Source: Acanthopleura granulata
Taxonomy: Eukaryota > Mollusca > Polyplacophora > Chitonida > Chitonidae
Assembly: GCA_016165875.1 (NCBI GenBank)
Contig: JABBOT010000004.1
Location: forward strand, 7,991,642-8,055,641
DNA length: 64,000 bases
Reading direction: 5' to 3'
The translations under genes and the position numbers were made by a program. The notes under the pieces were generated by a model. That model was not told where the DNA came from and did no database searches. It saw nothing but the letters and a program-made list of their open reading frames with translations. Shown piece after piece: positions 12,065 to 23,635 of this stretch (its first letter is position 1; each line of letters starts with the position of its first letter).

Positions 12065-13629
12065 TTAGATGTAGTTTTCTATAATACGTATATTTTCAAA
12101 TCTCCATATTTCATACCCATAGAAGAGAATAGGGACAACGGTTTTGTCAAAAAGATCTAGTTGCATATTAAGTGGTTTTTGATCTCTACACTTCCTTACT
12201 AAAGCAAACATGGCCTTGTTGGCTTGGTCAAACAAAGCTTTCCTACATCTGAAAAAGGAACAATTGTAACAAAACATAGTCCCTAAATACACAAAACTAT
12301 CAACTATCTCTATTTCATTATCGTCGAAGAAAAAAGAAACATTGTGGTTGGTTTTACGCCTAGAGAATATGACCACCTTAGTTTTAGAGCTGTTAACCTT
12401 TAGTTTCCAGGTGTCGCAATACAATTTTAGATTACCTCGGGCACACTGGAGACCTCTGACGGTATCAGAGATAATTGCAGTATCATCTGCATAAAGTCTG
12501 ACCAGCAACTTTAGGATATCATTAAATAAGAAACAGTTCTCTCCTTCGTTGAATGGGTTGATGTAACTGCAACCATGATCTACTAAAAATTGTCTAAAAG
12601 TCGTTTACAAAGATAGCAAAGAGAAGAGGTGATAAATTTTCACCTTGTCGTACCCCATCAGAACTATGAAAGAACTCAGATTTTTCACCATTTAAATAAA
12701 TACAAGATTTTATGCCATTATACATATTAATGGTAACGTGTAATATTTTACCATTTATTCCAACCGCTAATAATTTTCTCCACAACCCAAGACGGCATAC
12801 AGAGTCAAAGGCTTTTCTGTAGTCAATAAACGCACAATATAACTTCTTACCCTGATGAAGAAATATATCAATAATACATTTCAACAAAAATGTATGGTCA
12901 TTTGTTCCATGTTTTTTTCGAAAACCCGCCTGGTTCTCAAAGAAAAGATTTTCAACACAGGAGAGCCTTAAATTAAGTATGCTTGTGAAAACTTTTCCTA
13001 GACAGCTTAATAGAGTTTTATCCCTGTAGTTGTCGGGGTCCTCAGTGCTACTTTTCTTCTTATAAATAGGTATAATTAACCCATTTAGCCAGCTCTCAGG
13101 AATTGTCCCCTTATCTAAAACGAAATTGAATAGTTTAACATAAATGTGTATAAAAATATCAATTGATGTTTTAATGTATTCATTTAATATTTCGTCCTCA
13201 CCCGCAGCCTTGCCATTACTTATATTACATACAACGTTCCGCATCTCTTCTTCCGTTATAGCTGCATTCAGTGGGGAGGTGTCATTGTCCGTAATAAAAT
13301 CATAAATATCATCGGAGTCATTCAGTTCGATTCCTTCCACATTTTCATTTAGTTTAGTTATGTTTAGTTTTGGCCTGTCTGTATGCCCTCCGAAGCACAG
13401 AACAGTGTGTATTAAACCAGGGTTTTGAATGTTTGCGTTGCCTAAGCTCCTTTCTTGGGCAGACTCTGTAGATACCCATAGTTCTCACTGCAGCTTCGTT
13501 AAAACACTTGTTTAATTTATTACATACAAGATTGAGGTCAACCTCTGTATTGTCTAACTCGGTGGCGATGTCTTCTAAATTAGACATATTAATGTTTATT
13601 CGAAACTCATTTACTCTAATCTGGTCCAT
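12065..13629 (-). pseudogene. LINE reverse transcriptase, broken and internally deleted
   Basis: The polymerase motifs are clear: AGFRKKHGTNDH (fingers), IDYRKAFDS (motif A region), DGVRQGENLSPLLFAIFVND, and the catalytic YADD box (just left of 12508). Downstream LKVNSSKTKVVIFSR and FVYLGTMF fit the thumb region. The segment splits into frames at 13629-13354, 13340-12594 and 12508-12065. The sequence joining the two halves at 12593-12509 is still readable in the same frame as the YADD part. Around 13340-13370 the linker normally found between endonuclease and polymerase is largely absent, so this copy has an internal deletion. Confidence 0.85.
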
Positions 13630-14580
13630 TTAACATAAGAATTCTTACCCCTCTCCTTACCGGCAACATCTGTCTCGGCAACATTACTTAGATCTGAATT
13701 ACATTCATCTACTCTTTCTAAAGAGAACACAATAGATGAGTTCACATCGGACAGGAAAGCATCAAAGGACAAAATTTCAAACTGGAGAATGTGGCTTAGA
13801 GGCCAGGGTGAACCGATTACATAATCTACTACAGCTGAAGCTTTACAAGTAAGTTCACCAATATCTTTGTCCTCCCCTACTCTCCCATTACATATATACA
13901 AATTATTACTTTTACACATTTCAAGTAGTCGGTATCCATATTTGTTCAAGTTATGATCAGCATCTGAAGTTCTAGAAAATAGTATATCCATCTCAGTTAA
14001 CAATGATCGATCTTCCAATATACAAACAATTTCTTCGTCCAGACTTAGTTGGTCACAGATTGTGTTATCTAAAGAGACGAATTCGTCACAGTTTTTAGTA
14101 TATGCATTAAAATCACCAAGTAGACACACATTAACATCTCCCGACTTTGTCTTGTCTATCAGTTCATTTTCCAAAGTGTCAAACAATTCAATACTCGTAA
14201 AATGTGACCGCTCTGGTGGTATATATACAACACCCGTCAGTAAATCTTTATCACACTTTAATTGTTTTTTACTTACTGTTAACCACAAAACAATTTCGCT
14301 GTGGACTGCAAGAATATGAATATAATTTAATATAGATTTCCTAACTGCAAGCCCAATTCCCCCAGACCTATAAAAAGCTAATTTTTGTCTATTATTTAAA
14401 TGCAATTTGTAGTCGATATTACCAAATTTATCAGTTAGTGTTAAAGTGTCAACCTCGTCAGTTTTAGTCTCTGTGAACGCAATAACATGGCAATGCTGGA
14501 CAAGTTCTTCCTACTCTGGATACTCAAGTCGTTTTCGTAGACCACAAACATTTAAACAGCACATATATAACATTTCATGT
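13611..14580 (-). pseudogene. LINE AP-endonuclease domain with a premature stop
   Basis: The frame from about 14580 starts with a C-L-N-V-C-G-L-R stretch, then continues through AFTETKTDEVDTL, GGIGLAVRKS, the catalytic-type LLGDFNAYT and a C-terminal half containing LLEMCKSNNLYICNGR. A TAG at 14511-14513 interrupts it soon after the start. The domain nicks target DNA in active relatives. A frame change near 13620 separates it from the next segment. Confidence 0.8.
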
Positions 14581-14581
14581 T

Positions 14582-14908
14582 TTCTGTGAGTATTAATACT
14601 CTATATTGTTACAAGTCCCTGTGTCAACCTCTGCTATACGGATTGCTCCATATGTAGGTCGATCACCACCTAAGTCTGTAGATAATTGTTCCATACCGAG
14701 ATTTCTGTGAGTGGGGATCAGTTTATCTGGGTCACCTTCATGTGTTCTGTGAGTATTATTACTCTGTGTATTGTTACAAATCCCTGTGTCGACGTCTGTT
14801 GCACGGATTGCTCCACGTGTCGGTCGATCACCACCCAACTCTCTAGATACTTGTACCCTGCCTAGATTTCTCTGAGTAGGGCTCAGTTTATCTGAGTCAC
14901 CTTCATGT
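14582..14908. repeat. Two-copy tandem repeat, unit about 163 bp
   Basis: The block starting TTCTGTGAGTATT at 14582 recurs at 14745 and continues to a TCACCTTCATGT end in both copies, with scattered substitutions. It lies within the LINE ORF1-like region and keeps the same frame, duplicating a GGDRPT-containing peptide. Confidence 0.8.
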
Positions 14909-15292
14909 AAGGTGTTCCCAAACCAGCCCTAATAGTGTGGTGTGAACTTCTCTAGTCCGACTCTCTTGTAATCAATGCTGTTTACACCTAACTGGAACAA
15001 GTCGTCTGGATTATCGATCATAAAGAACTTGCGGTTTACATCTGAATGTCCAGCCCTAGGGGTGCACAAAATTTTGCCCTCTTTAGTATGCGCTCTCTCT
15101 ACATTTGGCAGTTTTTTCAATATATATTTGAACAAAATAGACAAATGGTACAACTGACAATGATATAAAAAAACAACAGAGATAAATACAAAATATATAT
15201 AGTTTCTTCAACCTACTGGGAAAAAAGCAACACAGAACCAGAACCAAACTGGTCGGGTGAAGCCGGACGGTAGGTGGCCGAGTATGCGCCAT
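14590..15292 (-). pseudogene. LINE ORF1-like region
   Basis: Minus frames at 15292-15083, 15153-14929 and 14838-14593 appear to be pieces of one N-terminal coding region. It contains an HSDVNRKFFMIDNPDDLFQL stretch ending in EKFTPHY before a stop, followed by a repeated GGDRPT-G-AIR-VDTG-CNN motif. I place it in the LINE by position and orientation; similarity to a known ORF1 is not established. Confidence 0.5.
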
Positions 15293-15628
15293 TAGTGTTC
15301 AATTGGACCTTCCCATGGCGTTGTAGCGTAATAGAAGGGCCATGTGATTACTTGGCTAACACTACCTGTATAATGGCTAATTTCATTTACCGAATATGGG
15401 ATAAGATCTACACTGCAGGCCAACAACGTGAAGTGTCTCATCGATTGATTATTTAGAATCCAGTCGATAATTGTATGCCAGTAATAAAACTAGAACGCTC
15501 GTTACGTCTTTTCGTCATAATTGAAAACTATTGACTGCTTCTCTTTGCATGAATCCGTCCTATGTTTTATAGTTTATATATTTTCTTAGTTCTTTGTGGT
15601 TCGTGTTTATTTGTAGTTTTTAGAAACT

Positions 15629-15672
15629 GGTCTTACGATTATTGACCATGAACGCCCACTCTGGCTGACGGG
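15629..15672 (+). repeat. Direct repeat, upstream partner of 20017-20059
   Basis: GGTCTTACGATTATTGAC followed by AACGCCCA and GGCTGACGG. The same order with few changes recurs at 20017-20059. The two copies bracket the second ZAR1-like gene, one about 185 bases before its ATG and one about 370 bases past its stop. Confidence 0.75.
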
Positions 15673-15856
15673 TCATGGCGGCTACGTTCATGAGTCTAAA
15701 TGTTATTTACCGATGTGCTACAAGCTCATTTCCTGTAAATCAAAGTTACTTTCGTTTTCATTTTCGTTTCTTATCAACAGCTCTACAAAGCCTTCTGTCA
15801 GCTTCAAATATAAGCGCTATTAATACAGTTAACTATCAATACGTCAGCCAGTCAAG

Positions 15857-18800
15857 ATGCCTGGCTCACTACGAAGGTATGGATATTTCCACTGTCGCAA
15901 ATGCAACGGCAGATGGGAGAGCTCTCAAGTGTATTTGAAGAGTGAACACAGTAAGGTAAGCAAGGTTATACTTGTATAGTCATACATATTTTACATATAG
16001 TCATACGTGTCTTATAGTTTTTTCCGATTTTAACGAAATTTGGGTTGAGTTTACATTACACCAAGATACATATTTCGTAGTAGCGATTTTCTGTTTCCAT
16101 GATACATCTGTCTTTTCTCTAATCCACCATGTTAACATTTCCTTCCAACGCTAATCCTCCTATTGTGTTTGAAGTGTAAGCTGCATCGAGATACATGATT
16201 AGTAACATCGATTTTCAGTTGCGGTGATCGGTTGTCCGTCTAGCTGTTTGTCAGTTTATCCAGTATATGTTAGCATTTTATTCAAAATGCCACTACTGTT
16301 ACAGCTTTTGTCCAATGTCAGCAAAACTTAGTGTAAATGAATCAAGATACATATTTCGAGGTATTGATTTTCAATTTTTAATGTCCATTGTTCATTATAC
16401 ATATATAATTGTGTGATGGACTCAGTCACAATTTTGTCCCAACCATTAACCCAACTGTCCAATCAGAGACTCAGGTTTTAGACATGAAATGCTGAGCTAC
16501 ATTTTTAACCTACATATCTAATCAGCTTGATATCTCAAAGAGCTGCATGTGGTTGAATTTGTCACACTGTAATAATTTGACATTGTATAGGCTATATGTA
16601 TTCAACTTATTATTATTAGATCCAACCTACGGATGATCGTGGGTTTCCCCCGGGGCTCTGTCGGGTTTCCTTGCACAACAATGCTGGCCGCCGTGGTATA
16701 AGTTACCACAGCGCAGAACACCAATCAAATAAATAAATAATTATTAGATCACAGGTGTATATCGTTTTAGAGCAAACGTGTATTTTACAACTTTACAGTG
16801 TGTTTATGGCTTTTCTGAATCCAGTTTTAGACAAAACTTCCCCTCTAGGTCCATCGTATACGTTATCTACGATATATTAAATAGGATGACAACAAAATAT
16901 TTTGAGAAATTCTATACCAGTGACTTGTAGTATATTGCATTCAACATCACAGCAATTTGAGGTAACCTGACAAGAGAGCGGATTTCGCCTGTAAAATGTG
17001 ACCATTTGTGATCACTCTGCCGTCCCTGCTCTGGTTGTACTGTCTATGCAGTAGTCTTTTTTATATTGTATTATTTTGATGTTATTCTGTGCATGTATTG
17101 AATGTGATGACAATACAGCATTTTGATGAATTCTCTTCACCAAATTCTGCTTAAGCCGTGGTCCAAGGATTGTGTAGGTTGTTACTTCTTAAAAACGTGC
17201 ATGGACATTTTGAATAAAACCCTAACTGACGTAAATTGACAATAGGGTAACGTGTAACCAATTGCCAATTGACATACTCACATCGTTTTATTCTCTTATG
17301 CTGTAATCTTTTATATTGTATTCCTGCACAAACCAAGGTTCTACTGTTGAACTAAGCATCACAGAGGCCTGGCGCCTTTGGATTGTTTCTTATTACTGTG
17401 TATCTGTATGTGATGACAACGCGGTATACTGGCTAATTCTAGACCGGTGATGCCCAGTATATTACATTTAATATCTGCAACTTTTGTTTTGCACTGATTC
17501 TGGGTACGCCATGTTGCCAGGGGGTGTAACACGCATATGAACAGTTTGAATAAAATCCTAACTGAGATACAGAGACATCGGTAACGTGTGACTGATTGCC
17601 AACTATCACACTCTAGTTTCACCTCTGGTTTTACTCTCTGTGCTGTAGTCTTTATATTACACTCCTGCAATTGCACTACACTACAACCAGTCTTCTTCTT
17701 TTAAACCTACAGGTTCTAGCTTTTTTCTCGATTTAGCAAACGGTAGAAGGCTTATACACATGTAGTTGAATGTGGCATTAAGTTATTCGGATTTAAATGT
17801 GTTTTTTTTTCACCAAGGCTGGAAAACATCATTTTAAGATATCTAAACATTTCTGCGACTCTAAGTGGCTGATGTCATGTTTTTCTTCTTTCTATAAAAA
17901 CAGCGCTTACTGATATGATAGATGCTGTGGTGTAGCAGGAGATATTTATTAAATAAATATTATATATTTATAATATTTTTTAGGCGCGTTGAAGAGTCGC
18001 TACGCCATACTGTGATATTTTTGGCCTAGTATAAACTCATACCTATGCTACTTTGGACACACTTCAAACACGTGTTCAAATGTCAAATGTCCCACGTGAA
18101 ATACGTCCCATTATCCCACTTGACCGACCTTAAACGAAAGGTGACTTCAGGCGCCGTACATATCACACTGAGTCATTTTGCATTAACTATATGACATGTT
18201 TGCTTAAATGTGAGAGAACTGATTCAGAAACAAAATTTGAATTACCAGATGCTGATGCCAATTTAAGTAAATATACCAGTATCGAAAAAAGAATGACAGG
18301 ATTAAGAGTTTAGAAGAAAAGGCAACACTAGACCAGTACAAAGTATGCAACAGCGCCGGCGCAGGGAAAATCGAATGGTATCCCTGTCAATTTTAACCAA
18401 TCAAAGTGAGATATTTTACCACACGACAAGCAGAGAAGAAGCAGTCAGCAGATTTCAAGGATGACGAAAAAATGTAATGAATGTGACAGGCGTATGAATA
18501 AAATCAGTTTCCAAATCGTGTACCATTTTGTATATATATGATGTCGATATTCAAATATGTATCTCAGGTGCACTCTGAGTGCAACTGTTCATTTTGCAAC
18601 CGTGGCGATCATACTCAACACGATGAACATCTAGTCCCTAGCGCCGGGTTAAACGGAATTAGACACAATCAGTTCAATCAGGTTTTGAACACTCAACCCG
18701 CATTTACTAACAAGAGAGGGCTACTCATGGCAAAGCCTAAGGAACTTAGAGTGAAGACTTTTGATGGAATATGCTTAACACACTAGTTTTTGCGGTAATA

Positions 18801-19645
18801 ACTTGTCACGTTGATTGAAATCATCACATACCACACAAATGCCACAAGGCGAGATATGTGGGCCTATACGCCATATGCAGGACCAATCGATACATTGTTA
18901 TCCGAATAGGGATAATTACCTATGTCAAAATCGAAACTACCTCTCTTTTCATAAAATCGGCTTGACAGGAAACCAGTGTCAGTTTGTCAAAGTCATTGTG
19001 AACGAGAAAGTAGTGGAAAAAACGTCTCAACCAGGTTACAATGCGCAGCCTTCGATTGTAATAAATAAAGGGACCGCAAAGGAGAGCCTCTAGTACTGAG
19101 GAGCGTGGGGTAGAGATGACGCGACATCGTGTTTCTGGTGTGTCAAAAAGGGCGCATTAAATTCCATATTAAAAGGTGATTTATAGAGTTGCCAGTCACG
19201 TCATAAAAAAATGCCCGATTGGGTCTGTGTGGACCCCTCTTCTGAAATAACTTTGGTTATACTTTTTTAAAATAATTACATCTGGTATTTATAATTCATA
19301 TCCTTATCGGTAGTAATACACGCTGAGTTATTTTTGTCAGTGGTTGAAAGCCCATTGAGGGATGTATCTGACACGTACATAAAAAACATAAAGTATTTAT
19401 TACGATTTCAGTCGATTGTCTCGCCTTATGTGTAACAGGACTGCTACCTACAAGATTGCAAGAACTGTAAGGAAGCGTGCCAACCATATCGTCTGGAGAG
19501 ACTCCGCTGTGCTGTTTGCCGTCAGATTGATTGCATCTGTAGCGACGACACGAAGAGGTCGAGACACATTGACCCCAACAAGCCTCACAGAAGCGATCTG
19601 TGCCACAAATGTCAAACCGGGCAACCATGCCAAGGACATTACTGA
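15857..19645 (+). CDS. ZAR1-like small 3CxxC zinc-finger protein, copy 2 (two exons)
   Basis: Exon 1 is 15857-15955 (start gtcaagATGc; donor AAG|GTAAGC, phase 0) and exon 2 is 19439-19645 (acceptor AACAG). The product is 101 residues. Exon 1 encodes RRYGYFHCRKCNGRWESSQV. Exon 2 encodes DCKNCKEACQPYRLERLRC, then AVCRQIDCICSDD, a DPNKPHRSDLCHKC block and a final QPCQGHY. This is the complete 3CxxC pattern of the ZAR1 C-terminal zinc-binding domain, with CxxC pairs and the CxC of the middle finger, but without the long ZAR1 N-terminus. In vertebrates the domain binds 3' UTRs of maternal mRNAs; the same is inferred here. The 3.5-kb intron contains a SINE tail and degenerate repeat arrays. Copy 1 (7442-8551) is the obvious paralogue. 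Confidence 0.82.
16045..16400 (+). repeat. Degenerate tandem array around an AAGATACATATTTCG motif
   Basis: Related blocks with a CA(C/T)C(A/G)AGATACAT core followed by a CGATTTTC or TGATTTTC stretch occur near 16060, 16178 and 16345, within the intron of the second ZAR1-like gene. A related block with ATCAAGATACATCATTCGTAG lies near 59685 in an RCC1 intron, so this is a dispersed family. Confidence 0.5.
16628..16742 (+). mobile_element. SINE family A, 3' half only
   Basis: The body GATCGTGGGTTTCCCCCGG through AATGCTGGCCGCCGTGGTAT and the tail CACCAATCAAATAAATAAAT are present on the plus strand; the tRNA-like head is missing. It is intronic in the second ZAR1-like gene. Confidence 0.7.
16925..17680. 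repeat. Clustered copies of a dispersed repeat (also at 31060-31260)
   Basis: Three related segments (about 16925-17130, 17190-17340 and 17400-17680) share CTAACTGA, a GTAACGTGT-type block, CTGCTCTGG or CTCTGGTTTTACTCTCTG, and GTAGTCTTT-ATATTGTATTCCTGCA. A fourth copy sits in the KY-like gene intron at about 31060-31260. Minus-strand frames drawn through these are artefacts of the repeat. It is probably a non-autonomous transposon; termini are not defined. Confidence 0.55.
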
Positions 19646-20016
19646 GGACCCCTTTATTGCTGTCAAGTGTGTCTATTTTGCCGTTGAGAGACAGCTATAT
19701 CAGATTATTGCTTTAAAACTCACTACTTCGCCTTTATGGTGGACAGTCATCCGATGATAATGCTGATTGTATAATAACATTTCAGAAATATTTCTATTTC
19801 AGACATTTTGTCTACTTTCGGAAACTTCCGTTTTGAATAATAATTATTACTAATATGTTCCATGTTGGTTTTCATATTTATTTTTATATTACTACCTATC
19901 TTAACATGAAAAAAATCAAGTTATTTCCTGTAAAAAAGTTTATTTTTGTTTGGATTCCATGCAGCGTTCACTTATGGCCGAGCTATAACTCAATAGCCTA
20001 ATGGCTTAATATGATT

Positions 20017-20059
20017 GGTCTTACGATTATTGACCCGGAACGCCCATTTTGGTTGACGG
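20017..20059 (+). repeat. Direct repeat, downstream partner of 15629-15672
   Basis: GGTCTTACGATTATTGACCC, then AACGCCCATTTTGGTTGACGG. See the entry at 15629. A weaker relative appears near 23426 (GCTTTGCGATTATCGAC). Confidence 0.75.
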
Positions 20060-20140
20060 TTGGTATACGAATGTCGGTTTCGACGTCTAGGTTAATAGCT
20101 ACGATAGCGCTAAAACTGGCCAGCTATGTGTTTTTAAAAA

Positions 20141-20300
20141 TTTATTTATTTATTTCATTAGTGTTTTACGCCGTACTCAAGAATATTTCACTTGTATGAC
20201 GACGGACATCATTATGGTGGGAAAATGGGCAATGCCCTGTGGAAACCCACGACAATCTATAGGTTGCTGGTAGACCTACCCACGTACGACAGAAGAGGAG
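20141..20300 (-). mobile_element. SINE family A, truncated at the head
   Basis: A TTTATTTATTTATTT tail, then TTTTACGCCGTACTCAAGAA and the family A body up to a GACAGAAGAGGAG end; the tRNA-like head is absent. Minus orientation, immediately downstream of the second ZAR1-like gene. Confidence 0.7.
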
Positions 20301-20477
20301 TGTTTAAAATAGCTGCACTACTGGATGGATGTTATTAAAGGAGTACTGTTTGAGTGCTTTGTAAGTTCGACAGATGTGCGTAAATGACAATTCATAAAAT
20401 GAGTACTGATTGCTAGAATAACGTCGAATGTAAGAATATCCGGTTTATCTATCGTCTGCACCGTCTCCATTAGTAGC

Positions 20478-20838
20478 GTTCTCATCTACTTAAACCTACT
20501 TTGAGATTCTTAACCCGATAACGATCATATCATCCTAGCATTGGCACTGATGCAGAGGCAAATCATTCAGGTATTTTAGAAGCGGTGTTTTATAGTGAGG
20601 TGTGTAATCTTCTATTAAATTTATCCTTACTTTCTGACACCAGATGGATGAAAATATTTTCAACATGTCAGTGGAAATTTAATTCTCACCTGGGTAAAAA
20701 TTATTTTAGTTTCAACCTCACTATAAAGCACCGCTTCTAAAATACCTGAATGATTTGCCTCTGCATCAGTGCCAATGCTGGGATAATATGATCGTTATCG
20801 GGTTAAGAATCTCAAAGTAGGTTTAAGAAGACGAGAAC
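20478..20838. repeat. Foldback element: about 125-bp inverted arms around a 110-bp spacer
   Basis: The left arm (20478 to about 20601) starts GTTCTCATCTACTTAAACC and ends TTTTATAGTGAGGT. The right arm (about 20715-20838) is its reverse complement, starting ACCTCACTATAAAGCACCGC and ending AAGAAGACGAGAAC. Mismatches are few, so the copy is recent or constrained. The spacer is AT-rich with no ORF. It is consistent with a MITE or snap-back element, or a hairpin transcript if expressed. Confidence 0.85.
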
Positions 20839-22950
20839 CCTGAATGATGAAAACTAATTTCAGTTTGTGCGGAAATTTATTTTTACCTGGAGGAAGTCAA
20901 TTCTTACTGAATTCTAGATAAAAATTAATTTCAAGCTGGATAGAAATTAAATTTACCTGGGTAAATGACACGTTTATTTCAGACCAGCATTGGTTTTCAT
21001 AATGTATCCTCACAAAAATTTTTTCTGTGTCAGCCTTCCCCTGAAGAGTACATGATACATGTATATTGCTAAACAATCAGACCTTCAAGTCTTGGTCATT
21101 ACGGATATGTCTTAATAGTGTCACAGTATAACAGTTAAGATGAGTCTTAACTGGAATATTTAAAGACAAGGCTACAAGCTATCCACTTGGCTGGGTCAAG
21201 ACATTATTGCATCACCACATTTTGACTTCGTGGGATATCACGTTGTGGGGTAGCATAAATATAATTGGACAAGCAGACAAGCAGATTTTATTCTGGTTTA
21301 GGCAGATATGCTTCTGGCCAAAAAGCCACAGCTACATATATGGCAGAACTGCATACGATGTAAATAAAAAAAGCAAATAAAATACAAAAGTGAGGATTGA
21401 CTTAGACAACAACTTTAGTAATACCAGAATATTAATTTCAGGTATTATATATATAATCAGAAAGCATACACCTGTACGCTCTTCAGATTACATCTCATCC
21501 CTTAATACCATGGAGAAACAATTACATTTTGCAAGGTTATTTTGAACCCATTTGGAACGACACAATTAAAGTCTGAAACGCTTGAATACACTAGGTCTTT
21601 TCCAGTAATATTTCGGGATATAACATTTCCGAAGGTCAATGTATGTCGGACACACCAATATAAAATGAAACTCCTCTATGTCTCTTAAACCGCATTTCAC
21701 GTATTTTTTTTACTTGCTTTCAACTCTATTTCTACCTTGTCTTCTTGTCTGAACTTTGGCTTATGAGAAGAAGTCCTGATTCTGGATCACTGTTTTCTGT
21801 AATTAAAGTCTCATATATTATTCATATAAGGCTCAAATAAAAATCCTATTTAATATAAAATGTGCAGTTATACACTGCATTTTTCATATCGCAATATGTT
21901 CCAGAGAACCAGATTTTTGAAAGAGTTTGGTTGTGAGAATTTTCATTATTTTTAACTGTAGCAAAACTCAGGTGAGATAGCTGTTATGATTAAGCAAAAA
22001 GTAGGTTGTGATGATTTTGCAGAGACTTTTCTTCGCTTTTTTCATTAAATAACCTCTAGGTACTTCTCATCTTACCAGTAGGAAGAGACTTTAAAGGTCC
22101 TATATATAAAAAATCTGGGGCGAAATTTTACCGATATATATCGACCTGAAGGAACGGTTAATAGAGTGTACCACACAGGCAATTAATCCTTATGAAAGAT
22201 CGCCACTTAGCTTCCACCATGGTTCATGAAAATCGATGAAGACCAGTGTATTTTTAAGAATCTCCCTCAGGTTCTTATATTGTAATTTTGAGACATTCTT
22301 CTACAAACATTCCAAATTTGTATATTCAGACCATGTTATAAAAAGTTTTAAAATGCAACCCTTTGGATAGGTCATTGTATACCGTTTTCTATGAAAAAAA
22401 ATGCTTCTCAGTCACTTCCACATTCAAAATGATTTTTTTAAATCTAATCTAATAGCTCATTAGATTATGCAACTAAGATAACAAGTCTTCATGGGGGCCT
22501 ACTTTCACAGTGCGCGTACACTTTAAGCCCACACGGTGACGTTTTTATTGGAACACGGGGATCGCCATTGATGGTTTGGGTGCGACGATCTGCGGTGAAT
22601 CAGTGGGGAAGCACGTGCAAGCACCGACCCGTAGCTTTTAACGTTATCGCCTATTGTAAGTTGAATAAGGCCGTGTTCTCATGGGGGAGCCATAAGTAAC
22701 GTTTTGAAACCCGACAAGCATGTATGTGCCTGTCCCCGTTGGTAATAAGCCTGTCTGTGTATTTATATACTTGTGTCGATTAGCGGACAAGCTTGAGCAG
22801 TGCATAGTTATCAATTGTAAGACCATTCCGTTGGAAATATCGAACATTCTGGCTAAACAAACCGTCGGTGATTTCAATTCCGATCTCTGACCTCACGCCA
22901 ACACGCTCTCTCGCACGCTCACACTGTAAATAGGACTACGTACAAACCTA
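20839..22950. other. Intergenic, nothing coding recognised
   Basis: AT-rich sequence between the foldback element and the KY-like gene. A motif similar to the foldback spacer, with TTACCTGGGTAAA, recurs at about 20945-20970. The minus frame at 22644-22877 shows no motif. The GC-richer part at 22500-22960 may hold the KY-like promoter. Confidence 0.4.
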
Positions 22951-23203
22951 TGAGTTTGTCAAAGGCGCCAAGATTGTTGGTAAGGGGTGTGTTTATCCCT
23001 GATATTTGTTGTGTCGTCTAAAGACCTATACATACATAACTATAGAGGTTGGGGCGGATACCTGACCAAACAAGAAGTAATCGTAGCTGAAGGACTGGGG
23101 AGAGACTTGCCCTGTGCACGACTGCTGTTGTTGTTGATGCCATTATTGGATTGGCCTTCTCCTGGTTATGACCAAGGTCTGAAGAGAAGCTCCGTCTGCA
23201 GCC

Positions 23204-23566
23204 ATGGGATCCGGAGCCTCCACCGTTGGTGGGATACCACGATCTCGGTCCTCGTCGAAGTCTGTGTCTTCAAACGAGGGTATCCGTGATAGGCGGGTAA
23301 GGTTTAACCTAAGCATGCCATCTCCTTATCTCTTTTAGCTTAATAAGCCTGTTTTTGACTTTACCATTTATTTGTATTGTTTCCTATATACTCCTTTTGA
23401 AATTAGTGTGTTTCTGGAAATAGGCTTTGCGATTATCGACTTGAATCCATTTATGGTTTAACAGTGGTGTTCTAATATCAAACGCATAGTATTCAGTGAT
23501 GCGAATCGTCACCTCATGATGAGTTCTCCGGCCCGATTTTCACAATATAAAGAACAATAACTAAGA

Positions 23567-23635
<69 letters not shown>

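Larger units (their letters stand above)
11197..15300 (-). mobile_element. Degenerate APE-type non-LTR retrotransposon (LINE)
   Basis: Read on the minus strand, the order is an ORF1-like region (15292-14590), an AP-endonuclease domain (about 14580-13630), reverse transcriptase (13629-12065) and a C-terminal region ending near 11340, then a 3' UTR. The 3' end near 11200 is AATAAACTTACTTACG on the element strand. Frameshifts, a stop in the endonuclease and an internal deletion between endonuclease and polymerase show the copy is dead. It lies between the two ZAR1-like genes. Both boundaries are estimated and I could not identify target-site duplications. The clade is not assigned; domain order fits the APE-carrying LINEs in general. 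Confidence 0.85.

Noticed and set aside
18538..19093. Two plus frames in the second ZAR1-like intron, one with KELRVKTFDG like a retroelement gag
   Set aside because: The resemblance rests on a few residues; no protease, polymerase or LTR is nearby.
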